From Ruminococcus sp. YE71 (GTDB lineage Bacteria > Bacillota > Clostridia > Oscillospirales > Ruminococcaceae), in contig NZ_FPIR01000003.1 of NCBI RefSeq assembly GCF_900119155.1, forward strand, positions 124,001 through 188,000: 64,000 nucleotides of DNA, given 5' to 3'. Both the position numbers and the translations under genes were made by a program. Under the pieces are notes generated by a model that made no database searches, was not told the DNA's origin, and saw nothing but the letters and a program-made list of their open reading frames with translations. This document shows, piece by piece, positions 51,695 to 59,815 of this stretch (position 1 is the stretch's first letter; the number at the start of each line of letters is the position of its first letter).

Positions 51695-54250
51695 ATGAAC
51701 AAAGGAGTGCTTGACAAAAGCACCGATCCCTCAAAGCAGCGCAGTGAACTTTCTGTGTACATAATGCTTTTCGGGGTGGCTTTTGTCGGTATGATGCTGG
51801 CATTTATTCCTACGATGATGAAAAATCAGGGAATATTCCTGTATTACGGCGACTTCAACTCACAGCAGATGATGTTCTACTATCATGCGAACGAGATGGT
51901 GAGAAACGGCAATCTGGCATGGGACTGGGGAACAGACCTGGGCTCGAACTTCATCGGCTCCTATTCCTTCTATCTGCTGGGCAGCCCGTTCTTCTGGCTG
52001 TCTACCCTCTTCCCGATCGACGCGGTGAAATATCTGATGCCCTGGCTGCTCTCGCTGAAAACGGCAGTGGCGGCTGTGGCAGCATATGCGTATATCAGAC
52101 GCTTCGTGAAGAATCAGGATGCCTGCTTTATCGGAGCGATGCTGTATGCCTTCTCGGGCTTCCAGCTGTACAACGTGTTCTTCAATCACTTCCACGACGT
52201 TACGGCGTTCTTCCCCCTGCTGCTGCTCAGCTTTGAACAGCTCACCCAGGACAGACGCAGAGGCATTTTCGCACTGTGCGTGGCGCTCTGTGCAGCTATC
52301 AGCTACTTCTTCTTCGTGTGCGAAGTAGTGTTCGTTGTGGTATACTTCTTTATCCGCTGCACGGATAAGGAATTCAGGATGGATTTCAAGATATTCGGTT
52401 CGCTTCTTGTTGAAGCGGTCATCGGCGTGCTCATCTCGGGCATAATACTCCTGCCTGCGGTATACGACGTCGTGAACAACCCCCGTGTATCCAGCAGACT
52501 CTACGGCACGGACATGGTCATCTACGGCGAGAACGTCCGCATCCCGAGAATAATCCAGGCATTCTTCATGATGAGCGATATGCCTGCAAGAACGAACATC
52601 CTCAAGTCCGACAACGCACGCTGGGCTTCCATCGCGGGCTACCTGCCCATGTTCTCCATGTGCGGCGTCATCGCCTACATGAGAAACAAGAGAAAGAGCT
52701 GGCTCACCAAGATGGTGGCGGTATGCGGCATCATGATGTGCATACCCGTGCTCAACTCGGCATACGTCCTGTTCAACAGCAGCTACTACGCTCGCTGGTA
52801 CTATATGCCGATACTGCTCATGTGCCTTATGACCGCAAAGGTCTACGAGGACGGCATCGGTGGCTTCAAGAAGGGCTACAAGATAGCTACGGGCATCGGC
52901 GCGGCTTTCCTTATGATCGGTATGCTGCCGAAGATGATAGACGGAAAGGTGCAGTACTTCCAGAACTTCCAGTATAAGGAAATGTACTATATGCAGCTTC
53001 TCGTCACCGCAGTCCTTGCGATAGTAATGGGTCTTATCATCTACTATCTCCCCGGCTGCAAGGCATTCAACGAGATAGTTTCGGGCGTTACCGCCGCTGC
53101 CTGCATCATCACCATGTTCGCAGGCGTGAACTTCGGCGCGGTACAGGACGGCGGACACGATAAGTACATCAAGTACGCCATCAACGGCAGAAACAACATC
53201 GACACCGCAAAGCTCGACTGCATCAACGAATACAATCACCTTTACAGTGATAATACATTCTTCCGTATAGACACTTCCGAGAGCGTGGACAACTGGTGTA
53301 TGTTCTGGGGTCTCTCCTCAATGAGAACGTTCCACAGCGTTGTTCCGCCCTCTATCATGGACTTCTACAGCACTCTCGGTCAGACCAGAGACGTTGCTTC
53401 GAGAATGGAGCCCGAAGTCTACGGCTTCCGCAGCCTGTTCTCCGTAAGATACTACTTCAAGAGAGCGAACAATTCGGCTGCTCACTCCCCCACAGTTGCA
53501 AACCTCGCAGGATTCGAGTACATCGACACCCAGAACGACTTCCACATCTATGAGAACAAGAACTGGGTTCCTATGGGCTTCACCTACGACTGCTACACCG
53601 AAGATCAGGTCGTTCAGGACGCACCGAAGAACAGCCGTCCCAACGTTCTGATGGAAGCGGTGGTGCTCGACAAGACCCAGATAAACAAGTACAAGGATAT
53701 ACTGAAAAAATATCAGTACTCCGCTGCTGATATGACTTCCGACCACTTCGCGGAGGTCTGCGCGGACAAGCGTCAGAACTGCTGCTACAGCTTCGAGAAC
53801 GATACCCACGGCTTCAAGGCGAAGATCAACACCGAGAGCTCAAAGCTCGTGTTCTTCTCTGTGCCCTACGCCGACGGCTGGACTGCTACCGTCAACGGTC
53901 AGCCTGCCGACATCGAAAAGGTCAACTACGGCTTTATGGCAGTGGTCGTTCCCGCAGGCGACAACGAGATCGTGTTCAGCTACGAGACCGCAGGTCTGAA
54001 AACGGGTGTGCTTATGACGATCTCAGGTACTGCCCTGCTGCTTATCTACGTGGCTGCGTTCTATGTTACAAACAAGAACAAGAAAAAGGTCGCAGTTACT
54101 CCCGACGGCATGACCGCTGAGGCTGAGGGTACCGAGGCTGAGGACGCTTCTTCCGAGACCGAAGAGACCGAAGAGACTGCCGCAGAGGAAACTCCCGAAG
54201 AAAACAGCACCGAACAAACGCCCGATGAAACACAGGAGGACGAGGAATAA
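51695..54250 (+). CDS. YfhO-family multi-spanning membrane protein
   Basis: 851 residues with about 12-14 membrane helices. The family hallmarks are the early periplasm-side motif FLYYGDFNSQQMMFYYHANEM and WDWGTDLGSNFIGSYSFYLLGSPFFWLSTLFP, in the manner of GT-C glycosyltransferases; then a large outside C-terminal domain, VPYADGWTATVNG...INEIVFSYE-like beta part, and a final helix. YfhO in B. subtilis and Listeria glycosylates lipoteichoic acid. A strongly acidic cytoplasmic tail of about 55 residues (Glu/Thr rich) is unusual. AAGGTGG precedes the ATG. The Nudix gene begins immediately after the stop codon. Confidence 0.88.
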   Translation: MNKGVLDKSTDPSKQRSELSVYIMLFGVAFVGMMLAFIPTMMKNQGIFLYYGDFNSQQMMFYYHANEMVRNGNLAWDWGTDLGSNFIGSYSFYLLGSPFFWLSTLFPIDAVKYLMPWLLSLKTAVAAVAAYAYIRRFVKNQDACFIGAMLYAFSGFQLYNVFFNHFHDVTAFFPLLLLSFEQLTQDRRRGIFALCVALCAAISYFFFVCEVVFVVVYFFIRCTDKEFRMDFKIFGSLLVEAVIGVLISGIILLPAVYDVVNNPRVSSRLYGTDMVIYGENVRIPRIIQAFFMMSDMPARTNILKSDNARWASIAGYLPMFSMCGVIAYMRNKRKSWLTKMVAVCGIMMCIPVLNSAYVLFNSSYYARWYYMPILLMCLMTAKVYEDGIGGFKKGYKIATGIGAAFLMIGMLPKMIDGKVQYFQNFQYKEMYYMQLLVTAVLAIVMGLIIYYLPGCKAFNEIVSGVTAAACIITMFAGVNFGAVQDGGHDKYIKYAINGRNNIDTAKLDCINEYNHLYSDNTFFRIDTSESVDNWCMFWGLSSMRTFHSVVPPSIMDFYSTLGQTRDVASRMEPEVYGFRSLFSVRYYFKRANNSAAHSPTVANLAGFEYIDTQNDFHIYENKNWVPMGFTYDCYTEDQVVQDAPKNSRPNVLMEAVVLDKTQINKYKDILKKYQYSAADMTSDHFAEVCADKRQNCCYSFENDTHGFKAKINTESSKLVFFSVPYADGWTATVNGQPADIEKVNYGFMAVVVPAGDNEIVFSYETAGLKTGVLMTISGTALLLIYVAAFYVTNKNKKKVAVTPDGMTAEAEGTEAEDASSETEETEETAAEETPEENSTEQTPDETQEDEE

Positions 54251-54790
54251 GTGTACAGCGAAGAAAAGACCGTGAAAAGTGAGCTCGTGTTCGACGGCAA
54301 GGTCGTAAAACTATACGTCGATGAGGCAGAGCTCGACAACGGAACGTCCGCTTACCGCGAGCTTATCAAACACCCCGGCGGCGTGTGCGTTCTGCCTATC
54401 GACGAAAACGGCGATGTGTATATGGTGAAACAGTTCAGATACCCGTTCAAAAAGGCTCTCTACGAACTCCCCGCAGGCAAGCTGGAGTTCGGCGAGGATC
54501 ACCGCGCCTGCGGTATCCGTGAGCTGAAAGAGGAAACGGGCGCGGAAGCAGGCACCTTCGAGTACCTCGGCTGTATCTACCCCACCGTGGCTTACGACAC
54601 CGAGATAATCCATATGTACCTCGCAAAAGACCTACGCTTCGGTGAACAGCACCTCGACGACGGCGAATACCTCGACGTCGTGAAGCTCCCCTTCGACAAG
54701 GTGTTCGAGATGGCAATGAACGGCGGTCTCCCCGACGCCAAGACCCAGACCGCCGTCCTTAAAGCCAAACTTTTGATGCTGAACGGGTGA
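54251..54790 (+). CDS. Nudix hydrolase, ADP-ribose pyrophosphatase type
   Basis: 179 residues starting at a GTG directly adjoining the TAA of the previous gene; AGGAGGA lies within its last codons. The Nudix box reads GKLEFGEDHRACGIRELKEETGAEAGTF, preceded by the NudF-like LYELPAG. Likely hydrolyses ADP-ribose or a related dinucleotide. Coupled by translation to yfhO, without a clear functional link. Confidence 0.9.
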   Translation: MYSEEKTVKSELVFDGKVVKLYVDEAELDNGTSAYRELIKHPGGVCVLPIDENGDVYMVKQFRYPFKKALYELPAGKLEFGEDHRACGIRELKEETGAEAGTFEYLGCIYPTVAYDTEIIHMYLAKDLRFGEQHLDDGEYLDVVKLPFDKVFEMAMNGGLPDAKTQTAVLKAKLLMLNG

Positions 54791-54808
54791 AGAGTGCGGA
54801 TTTTAACA

Positions 54809-55105
54809 GGGGGGGGGGAGCTAAGGCGGCTCCCATCCCAAAGACTTTTAATATGTTGTTCGTTTGTTGTGATCGGGAAGATAGTACCTTGACATTTCAA
54901 GAGTGACCATCTGAAAAATACACCCAATGATGTGTTACGCTCTCACAAACGTCTTTTTGGCAAGGTCAAGCTGTATAGCAGAAGAACTACAAACTTCCCG
55001 ACCAACACAAAATAGTGAAGAACCACCACAAGCCAAAAAGTATTAAAAGTTTTAGTGAGGGGGTTTGGGGGAAGACCCTTTTTCAAAAGGGTCTCCCCCA
55101 AGAAA
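54809..55105 (+). repeat. Intergenic mosaic repeat B, copy B2
   Basis: The best complete copy. It opens with a run of ten G (54809-54818) and GCTAAGGCGG, then CCAAAGACTTTTAATATGTT, CGGGAAGATAGTACCTTG, GTCTTTTTGGCAAGGTC, CAGAAGAACTACAAACTTCC, GAACCACCACAAGCC, AAAAAGTATTAAAAGTTTTA. The end is the palindrome around ACCCTTTTTCAAAAGGGTCT. No ORF. Compared with B1 it has no MITE at the AAGCCAAAAAG position. Confidence 0.83.
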
Positions 55106-55132
55106 AGAAAAACGTCCCCCAAAGAGAGCAAG

Positions 55133-55166
55133 AGTGCCGCACCGTGAGGAAACGGGGTGCGGCACT
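55133..55166. other. Inverted repeat before the histidine kinase gene
   Basis: AGTGCCGCACC and GGTGCGGCACT are perfect 11-bp arms around GTGAGGAAACGG. There is no T-run after it. It ends 28 bases before the kinase start and could be a terminator remnant, an attenuator or an operator. Confidence 0.5.
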
Positions 55167-55193
55167 GTTCGCATATGCGGAAGGAGTGAGATG

Positions 55194-56252
55194 ATGCGCA
55201 TCAACGACAAGCTGGTGCTGCTGCTGTTGATATGTCTTTGTTCGGCCGCGCTCAGCGAGAGTGCGCTGCCTGTGGTCATCTCGCTGGCGGTGCTGATTGC
55301 GGCGATGCTGACCGAGTTTTTCACTGACAAGCGGCTGATCTTTGCAGTCCAGGCGGCGTTTATGGCGGCGTGTTTTTTCGTGCCTGCGGCCTGCATCGGG
55401 CTTCCGATGACGGCATACGACATCATGAGATACCGTTCAAAGAAGATGGGTATATTCTGTCTCATCACGATGGCGGCGGCGTATCTTAACGTCAGCGGCA
55501 GGACGGCGGCGCTGTCGGCGGTAGGGGTCGTGCTGGCGGTCTATCTGGAGATATGCACCGACAGGCACGAGCGCACCGAGAAAAAACTCCGCGAAGTCCG
55601 CGACAACTCTGCCGAGCTGAACCTGCTTCTCGGCGAAAAGAACCGCAGTCTTATCAAGCTGCGCGACAGCGAGGTCTACTCGGCAACGCTGAGGGAACGA
55701 AACCGCATCGCGAGGGAGATACACGACAACGTGGGGCATATGCTCACGCGCTGTCTTTTGCAGATAGGTGCGCTGTCGGTCATCACGAAGGACGACCTGA
55801 CCCGTGAGAAGCTCGGGGACATTCAGGAGACGCTGAACAACGCGATGACGAGCATCCGCAGGAGCGTGCATGACCTGCACGACGATTCGATAGACCTGCG
55901 GTCATCGGTGAATGACATCGTCAGCGGTGCGAAGGAACGTTTCAGCGTGTCACTTGACTATGACGTTTCAGAAACGGTCAGCGGCGAGATAAAGCTCGCA
56001 TTCATCGGCATCCTGAAAGAAGCGGTGAACAACGCGGTGAAGTATTCAAGCGGCGACACCCTGCGTGTTTCCGTGCAGGAGTACCCGGGTTTTTGCAGGC
56101 TTTCTGTGAGCGACAACGGCACGGAGAAAAAGAGCGACAGCGGCGGTATCGGCATCGAAAATATGCGCGAAAGAGCGACAGCGCTGGGCGGAAGTTTCAC
56201 CGCCGAGATGACGGACAAGGGTTTCCGCGTGTTCGCATCCATCCCGAAATAG
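55194..56252 (+). CDS. Orphan sensor histidine kinase (HisKA_3 / NarL-type)
   Basis: About 352 residues; AAGGAG lies seven bases before the ATG at 55194, and the adjacent ATG at 55191 is also possible. About five membrane helices in the first 120 residues, then a coiled linker, the phospho-acceptor in RNRIAREIHDNVGHMLTR, and an ATP-binding domain (KEAVNNAVKYSSG, SVSDNGTEKKSDSGGIGIENMRERA). This kinase class nearly always has a LuxR-type response regulator next to it, but none is in the window: repeat B2 lies upstream and pflA follows after 12 bases. The partner is unknown. Confidence 0.88.
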   Translation: MRINDKLVLLLLICLCSAALSESALPVVISLAVLIAAMLTEFFTDKRLIFAVQAAFMAACFFVPAACIGLPMTAYDIMRYRSKKMGIFCLITMAAAYLNVSGRTAALSAVGVVLAVYLEICTDRHERTEKKLREVRDNSAELNLLLGEKNRSLIKLRDSEVYSATLRERNRIAREIHDNVGHMLTRCLLQIGALSVITKDDLTREKLGDIQETLNNAMTSIRRSVHDLHDDSIDLRSSVNDIVSGAKERFSVSLDYDVSETVSGEIKLAFIGILKEAVNNAVKYSSGDTLRVSVQEYPGFCRLSVSDNGTEKKSDSGGIGIENMRERATALGGSFTAEMTDKGFRVFASIPK

Positions 56253-56264
56253 GAGGTAAACGGT

Positions 56265-57020
56265 ATGACAAAGGGTTATATCCACTCGGTTGAGAGTTTA
56301 GGAACGGTTGACGGCCCCGGGCTGAGGTTCGTGGTGTTTCTGTCGGGCTGTCCGATGCGCTGTGCCTACTGCCACAACCCCGACACATGGGACATGGCGA
56401 AAGGCACCGAGACCACGCCCGAGGAGATAATGAAGCAGTTTGACAGCGTGAAGGAGTTCCTGCGGGGCGGCGGCATCACCTGCACGGGCGGTGAACCGCT
56501 GATGCAGACCGAATTCGTGACCGAGCTGTTCACCCTCGCGAAGAAAAAGGGCATCCACACCTGTCTCGACACGTCGGGGATATGCTGGGGCGAGGACACG
56601 AAAGAGGCTATCGACCGCCTGCTCGACGTGACCGACCTCGTGATGCTCGACATCAAGCACATCGACCCCGAAAAGCACCGTCAGCTGACAGGCAAAGACA
56701 ATTCTGGCATCAGGGACTTTGCCCTGCACCTCGGAGAGCGCAGGATAGATGTGTGGATACGCCACGTACTCGTCCCCACGGTGACGGACGATGAGCCGTC
56801 CCTCCGTGCCCTCGGCCGCTTCATAGCAGGGATACGCTCCCTGCGTGCGATAGACGTACTGCCCTACCACACAATGGGGATAATGAAGTACCGCGAGCTC
56901 GGCATCCCCTACCGCCTCGAAGGCATCCCCGCCGCCGACAAATCCCGGGCCGCCGCGGCAAGAGACATCATCTTCTCGGGTCTCAAAGAACGCCTGCGCG
57001 AGGAGAAGCGTAAAAAATAA
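56265..57020 (+). CDS. pflA: Pyruvate formate-lyase-activating enzyme
   Basis: 251 residues, radical SAM protein. N-terminal GYIHSVESLGTVDGPGLRFVVFLSGCPMRCAYCHNPDTWD contains the iron-sulfur C-x3-C-x2-C motif; later GGGITCTGGEPLMQ and VMLDIKHIDPEKH are typical. It generates the glycyl radical of pyruvate formate-lyase in anaerobes. No pflB gene lies next to it here. AGGAGG precedes the ATG, 12 bases after the kinase gene. Confidence 0.95.
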   Translation: MTKGYIHSVESLGTVDGPGLRFVVFLSGCPMRCAYCHNPDTWDMAKGTETTPEEIMKQFDSVKEFLRGGGITCTGGEPLMQTEFVTELFTLAKKKGIHTCLDTSGICWGEDTKEAIDRLLDVTDLVMLDIKHIDPEKHRQLTGKDNSGIRDFALHLGERRIDVWIRHVLVPTVTDDEPSLRALGRFIAGIRSLRAIDVLPYHTMGIMKYRELGIPYRLEGIPAADKSRAAAARDIIFSGLKERLREEKRKK

Positions 57021-57118
57021 CCGGGGAAAACCCGCCTTCCAAAGACTTTTAATATGTCATCAGATAGATTTGTTCGTGAAGACAGGCTCTCTCCATTTAT
57101 ATAGAGATATACTAAATA

Positions 57119-57155
57119 ATACCGCCCGTGATAGTTGAATATCACGGGCGGTTAT
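57119..57155. terminator. Bidirectional terminator between pflA and the HTH gene
   Basis: CCGCCCGTGATA (57122-57133) and TATCACGGGCGG (57140-57151) are 12-bp perfect arms around GTTGAA, with T/A-rich flanks on each side. A remnant CCAAAGACTTTTAATATGTC of repeat B lies upstream at 57038-57057. Confidence 0.82.
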
Positions 57156-57731
57156 TTATCCGAGGATGAGGTGCATCAGGAGCATAATCAGGAGTGCGGC
57201 GACTGCGGCGGCTATTGCCAGCAGTATTTTCTGGTAGGGGCGCTTTGCCTGCTCGCGGATCTGTTCTATCTCGTCCAGCGTGCGACCTTCCGTGAACGCA
57301 ACTATCTCCTTGAATGTCTGTATGTTATTCTGCTTTTTCAGGCTCTCGCACTTTATGGCGACGCACATGGTCACGCCCATATATACCAGCCAGATGCCTG
57401 CGCCGACCCAGCCGAGGAACTTCGCCAGCGGGTACGGAAGCAGTATCGCGATGATGAACATCACCGAATAAATGTTCGCCCAGCGGTTGTATTCGGCTAT
57501 GCTCTCCTGTCTGATCTCTTTTTTCATTTCCTCAACATCTCCTTTGACCAGTTCGTCAAGGGACACGCCGAACAGGTCGGACAGGATAAGAAGGCTGTGA
57601 ACGTCGGGATAGCTTTTTTCGTTCTCCCAGTTTGAGACCGTCTGTCTGCTGACGTATGCCTTCTCGGCGAATTCCTCCTGATTCCAGCCGCGTTCCTTGC
57701 GAAGCCGTTTTATCTGTGTGCCAAGCTCCAT
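57156..57731 (-). CDS. XRE-type HTH regulator with C-terminal membrane helices
   Basis: 191 residues from the ATG before ELGTQIKRLRKERGWNQEEF (GAAGGAGG nine bases upstream). The N-terminal 65 residues are a classic Cro/CI-type HTH (AEKAYVSRQTVSNWENEKSYP). The rest has three membrane helices: SVMFIIAILLPYPLAKFLGWV, GIWLVYMGVTMCVA and the terminal ILLAIAAAVAALLIMLLMHLIL. Members of this class probably sense a membrane signal. A perfect inverted repeat in its own promoter suggests autoregulation. Confidence 0.88.
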   Translation of the reverse strand: MELGTQIKRLRKERGWNQEEFAEKAYVSRQTVSNWENEKSYPDVHSLLILSDLFGVSLDELVKGDVEEMKKEIRQESIAEYNRWANIYSVMFIIAILLPYPLAKFLGWVGAGIWLVYMGVTMCVAIKCESLKKQNNIQTFKEIVAFTEGRTLDEIEQIREQAKRPYQKILLAIAAAVAALLIMLLMHLILG

Positions 57732-57750
57732 AATGAAGCCCTCCTTCGGG

Positions 57751-57794
57751 AAATGTGATAACAAAAGTATATCACATTTCCCCGCCATTTTCAA
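57751..57794 (-). promoter_or_regulatory. Promoter and operator of the HTH gene
   Basis: On the minus strand TTGAAA (57789-57794) and TATACT (57766-57771) are 17 bases apart. The inverted repeat AAATGTGATA (57751-57760) and TATCACATTT (57770-57779) has 10-bp perfect arms and covers the -10 box and start site. The -35 box lies inside the 3' end of the small upstream gene. Confidence 0.78.
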
Positions 57795-57987
57795 GACCGC
57801 ACATTTTTTCCGCTTCGATCTCCTCTGCCGTCTTTTTGCCCGTTATCTCCGAGTAGGCTTCCTTGATGGCGCTCTTCACCGCCCACTTTATCACAAAGTA
57901 AAGCAGGACAAGCACAACGATGATAGTCCCGTGCGTAACTCCGAGATCCTCGGTCAGTCTATTGAACAGTACAAGTTCAGCTGTCAT
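57772..57987 (-). CDS. Small single-helix membrane protein
   Basis: 71 residues: a membrane helix (HGTIIVVLVLLYFVIKWAV) and a charged tail with AIKEAYSEITGKKTAEEIEAEK. GGAGG lies eight bases before the ATG. Its 3' end overlaps the promoter and part of the operator of the HTH gene, and it ends 40 bases before that start. The two are probably transcribed together and may form a regulator-membrane partner pair; no family recognised. Confidence 0.65.
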   Translation of the reverse strand: MTAELVLFNRLTEDLGVTHGTIIVVLVLLYFVIKWAVKSAIKEAYSEITGKKTAEEIEAEKMCGLENGGEM

Positions 57988-58101
57988 TTCTCATTCCTCC
58001 GTTTCGTCATATCGGTTTCGGGTCTGCCCCTTCCATGCCATTATCATACCACACCCCAGCCGAACAGTCCACCCAAACCCTTTTACAAACGCCGTTTTCC
58101 C

Positions 58102-58123
58102 GATGTAAAACCTCTTTTACATC
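58102..58123. promoter_or_regulatory. Perfect palindrome upstream of the small membrane protein gene
   Basis: GATGTAAAA-CCTC-TTTTACATC, 9-bp perfect arms, about 115 bases before the minus-strand gene. It may be an operator, but no -35/-10 pair could be placed with confidence near it. The rest of 57988-58189 shows nothing. Confidence 0.4.
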
Positions 58124-58189
58124 CCCAAAACACACGCTATTACGCACATTACCGTCCACCCCATCAAAATGATATCCCCCACATCCCAC

Positions 58190-58352
58190 GCCCGTCTTTT
58201 TGGCAAGGAACAAGCAATATTGCAGAAGAACGCCACCCTTCCCGACCTGCACAAAGTAAGTAAGAACCACCCAAAAGCCAAAAAGCATCAAAAGTTTTAG
58301 GAAGGGGGTTTGGGGGAGAACCCTTTTTCAAAAGGGTTTCCCCCAAGAAAAA
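58190..58352 (+). repeat. Intergenic mosaic repeat B, copy B3 (partial)
   Basis: Aligned in the same orientation as B2: GTCTTTTTGGCAAGGAAC, GCAGAAGAACGCCACCCTTC, GTAAGAACCACC, AAGCCAAAAAGCATCAAAAG, and the end palindrome around ACCCTTTTTCAAAAGGGTTT. The outer half (the CTTTTAATATG side) is missing. There is no insertion at the position where B1 carries the MITE-like element. Confidence 0.8.
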
Positions 58353-58377
58353 CTACGTCCCCAAAAACACAATAAGG

Positions 58378-58406
58378 TTGAAAAAAAGCAAAGAGTGTGG
58401 TATAAT
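58378..58406 (+). promoter_or_regulatory. Promoter of the cobalamin operon
   Basis: TTGAAA and TATAAT separated by 17 bases. The leader would be only about 27 bases, leaving no room for a cobalamin riboswitch. Confidence 0.8.
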
Positions 58407-58439
58407 AGACTGGACAGGATTTCAGAACGGAGTGATAGA

Positions 58440-59096
58440 GTGGTAAAACTGCCGAAGAACATACGTGCGGTCATTTTCGACCTGGACGGGACGCTGATAG
58501 TCTCATCCCATGTGTGGAGCGACATTGACAAGAAGTTTCTTGCGAAGAGGGGGCTTGAAGTGCCCGAGGACTATTTCAAGCGCATTTCGTGCATGAATTT
58601 CAGCGAGGGGGCGGAGTACACCATCGAGCGTTTCGGGCTTGAGGAAGACCCCGAGGACATCATCGCGGAGTGGTTTGGTATGGCGCGGTACGAGTACGAG
58701 CACAACATCCGCATGAAGGAAGGCGCGGCGGAGTATCTGCGGAGCCTGAAAGCGCGTGGGATAAAGCTGGGGCTCGCCACCGCTTCGAGTCCTTTGCTCT
58801 ACGAGCCTGTGCTGAAAAACAACGGTGTTTACGACCTTTTCGACGCGTTCGCTTCCACCGAGGAAGTGTCGAGGAGCAAGGTCCACGCCGACGTTTACGT
58901 CTACACCGCAGGCAAGCTCGGCACGGCGGTACGCGACTGTGCCGTTTTCGAGGACGTGCTCGAAGGCATCGAGAGCGCAAAGTCGGCAGGTTTCTTCACT
59001 TGCGCCTGCCTTGACGAATACTACAGCTGTGACCATCCGCGCATGGCGGAGATCGCAGATGTGAACTTTACGACCTACGGAGGTGAACATCAATGA
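58440..59096 (+). CDS. HAD-family phosphatase leading the cobalamin operon
   Basis: 218 residues from a GTG (CGGAGTGA five to eight bases upstream). The HAD motif I is VIFDLDGTLIVSSH (nucleophile in DLDG), motif II is LGLATASSPLL, and motifs III-IV are around DCAVFEDVLEGIESAKSAG; a helical cap follows motif I, as in beta-phosphoglucomutase-like phosphatases. It overlaps cobJ by four bases. Its place at the head of the operon suggests a phosphatase step linked to cobamides, perhaps on a ribazole phosphate, but that is a guess. Confidence 0.85.
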   Translation: MVKLPKNIRAVIFDLDGTLIVSSHVWSDIDKKFLAKRGLEVPEDYFKRISCMNFSEGAEYTIERFGLEEDPEDIIAEWFGMARYEYEHNIRMKEGAAEYLRSLKARGIKLGLATASSPLLYEPVLKNNGVYDLFDAFASTEEVSRSKVHADVYVYTAGKLGTAVRDCAVFEDVLEGIESAKSAGFFTCACLDEYYSCDHPRMAEIADVNFTTYGGEHQ

Positions 59097-59815
59097 AACT
59101 GTACATAGTCGGGTTCGGCTGCGGAAGTGCCGAGGGCATGACTTTACGCGCACGGCAGATCATCGAGAGCGTTGACACCGTCATCGGGTACACCACCTAC
59201 GTGGCTCTGATGCGCGGCATCTTCCCCGACAAGGACTACCTTGAAACGGGCATGAAGCGCGAGATAGAACGCGTGCGGCTCGCGCTCGAAACGGCGAGGG
59301 AGCGCGACTGTGCGCTCGTTTGCAGCGGCGACGCGGAGCTTTACGGCATGGCGTCCCCTGCCCTGACCCTTGCGCCCGAATATGACGGCGTGACCGTCGA
59401 AGTCGTGTCGGGCGTGACCGCTGCGCTCAGCGGAGGTGCGCTTCTCGGCTCGCCGCTGACCAACGATTTCGCGGTGATAAGCCTTTCCGACCTGCTGACC
59501 CCCTGGGAGCAGATCGAGAAACGGCTGCGCTGCGCCGCGGAGGGCGGCTTTGCGATCGCGCTCTACAACCCCGCTTCAAAAACGCGAACCGACAGTTTGC
59601 AGCGCGCCTGCGAGATACTGCTCGGAGTTATGCCCCCCGAAACGGTCTGCGGCTGGGCGAAGAATATCGGCCGCGACGGCGAATGCAGCGGAACGCTCAC
59701 CCTCGGAGAACTGATGAATTTCAAAGCAGATATGTTCACTACCGTGTTCATCGGCAACGGGGAGACGAAACTCATCGGCGGCAGGATGGTAACGCCGAGG
59801 GGCTACCATGTATAA
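59093..59815 (+). CDS. cobJ: Precorrin-3B / cobalt-precorrin-3 C17-methyltransferase
   Basis: 240 residues. Tetrapyrrole-methylase fold: start KLYIVGFGCGSAEGMTLRA, middle CALVCSGDAELYGMASPAL and VEVVSGVTAALSGGALLGSPLTNDFAVISLSDLLTPW, then IALYNPASKTRTDSLQRA. It performs ring contraction and C17 methylation in corrin synthesis; since the host is anaerobic, the cobalt-early route (CbiH activity) is likely. Overlaps HAD by four bases and cobK by eight. Confidence 0.93.
   Translation: MKLYIVGFGCGSAEGMTLRARQIIESVDTVIGYTTYVALMRGIFPDKDYLETGMKREIERVRLALETARERDCALVCSGDAELYGMASPALTLAPEYDGVTVEVVSGVTAALSGGALLGSPLTNDFAVISLSDLLTPWEQIEKRLRCAAEGGFAIALYNPASKTRTDSLQRACEILLGVMPPETVCGWAKNIGRDGECSGTLTLGELMNFKADMFTTVFIGNGETKLIGGRMVTPRGYHV

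Noticed and set aside
58406-58440. Cobalamin riboswitch before the corrin operon
   Set aside because: Only about 30 bases lie between the promoter and the start codon.
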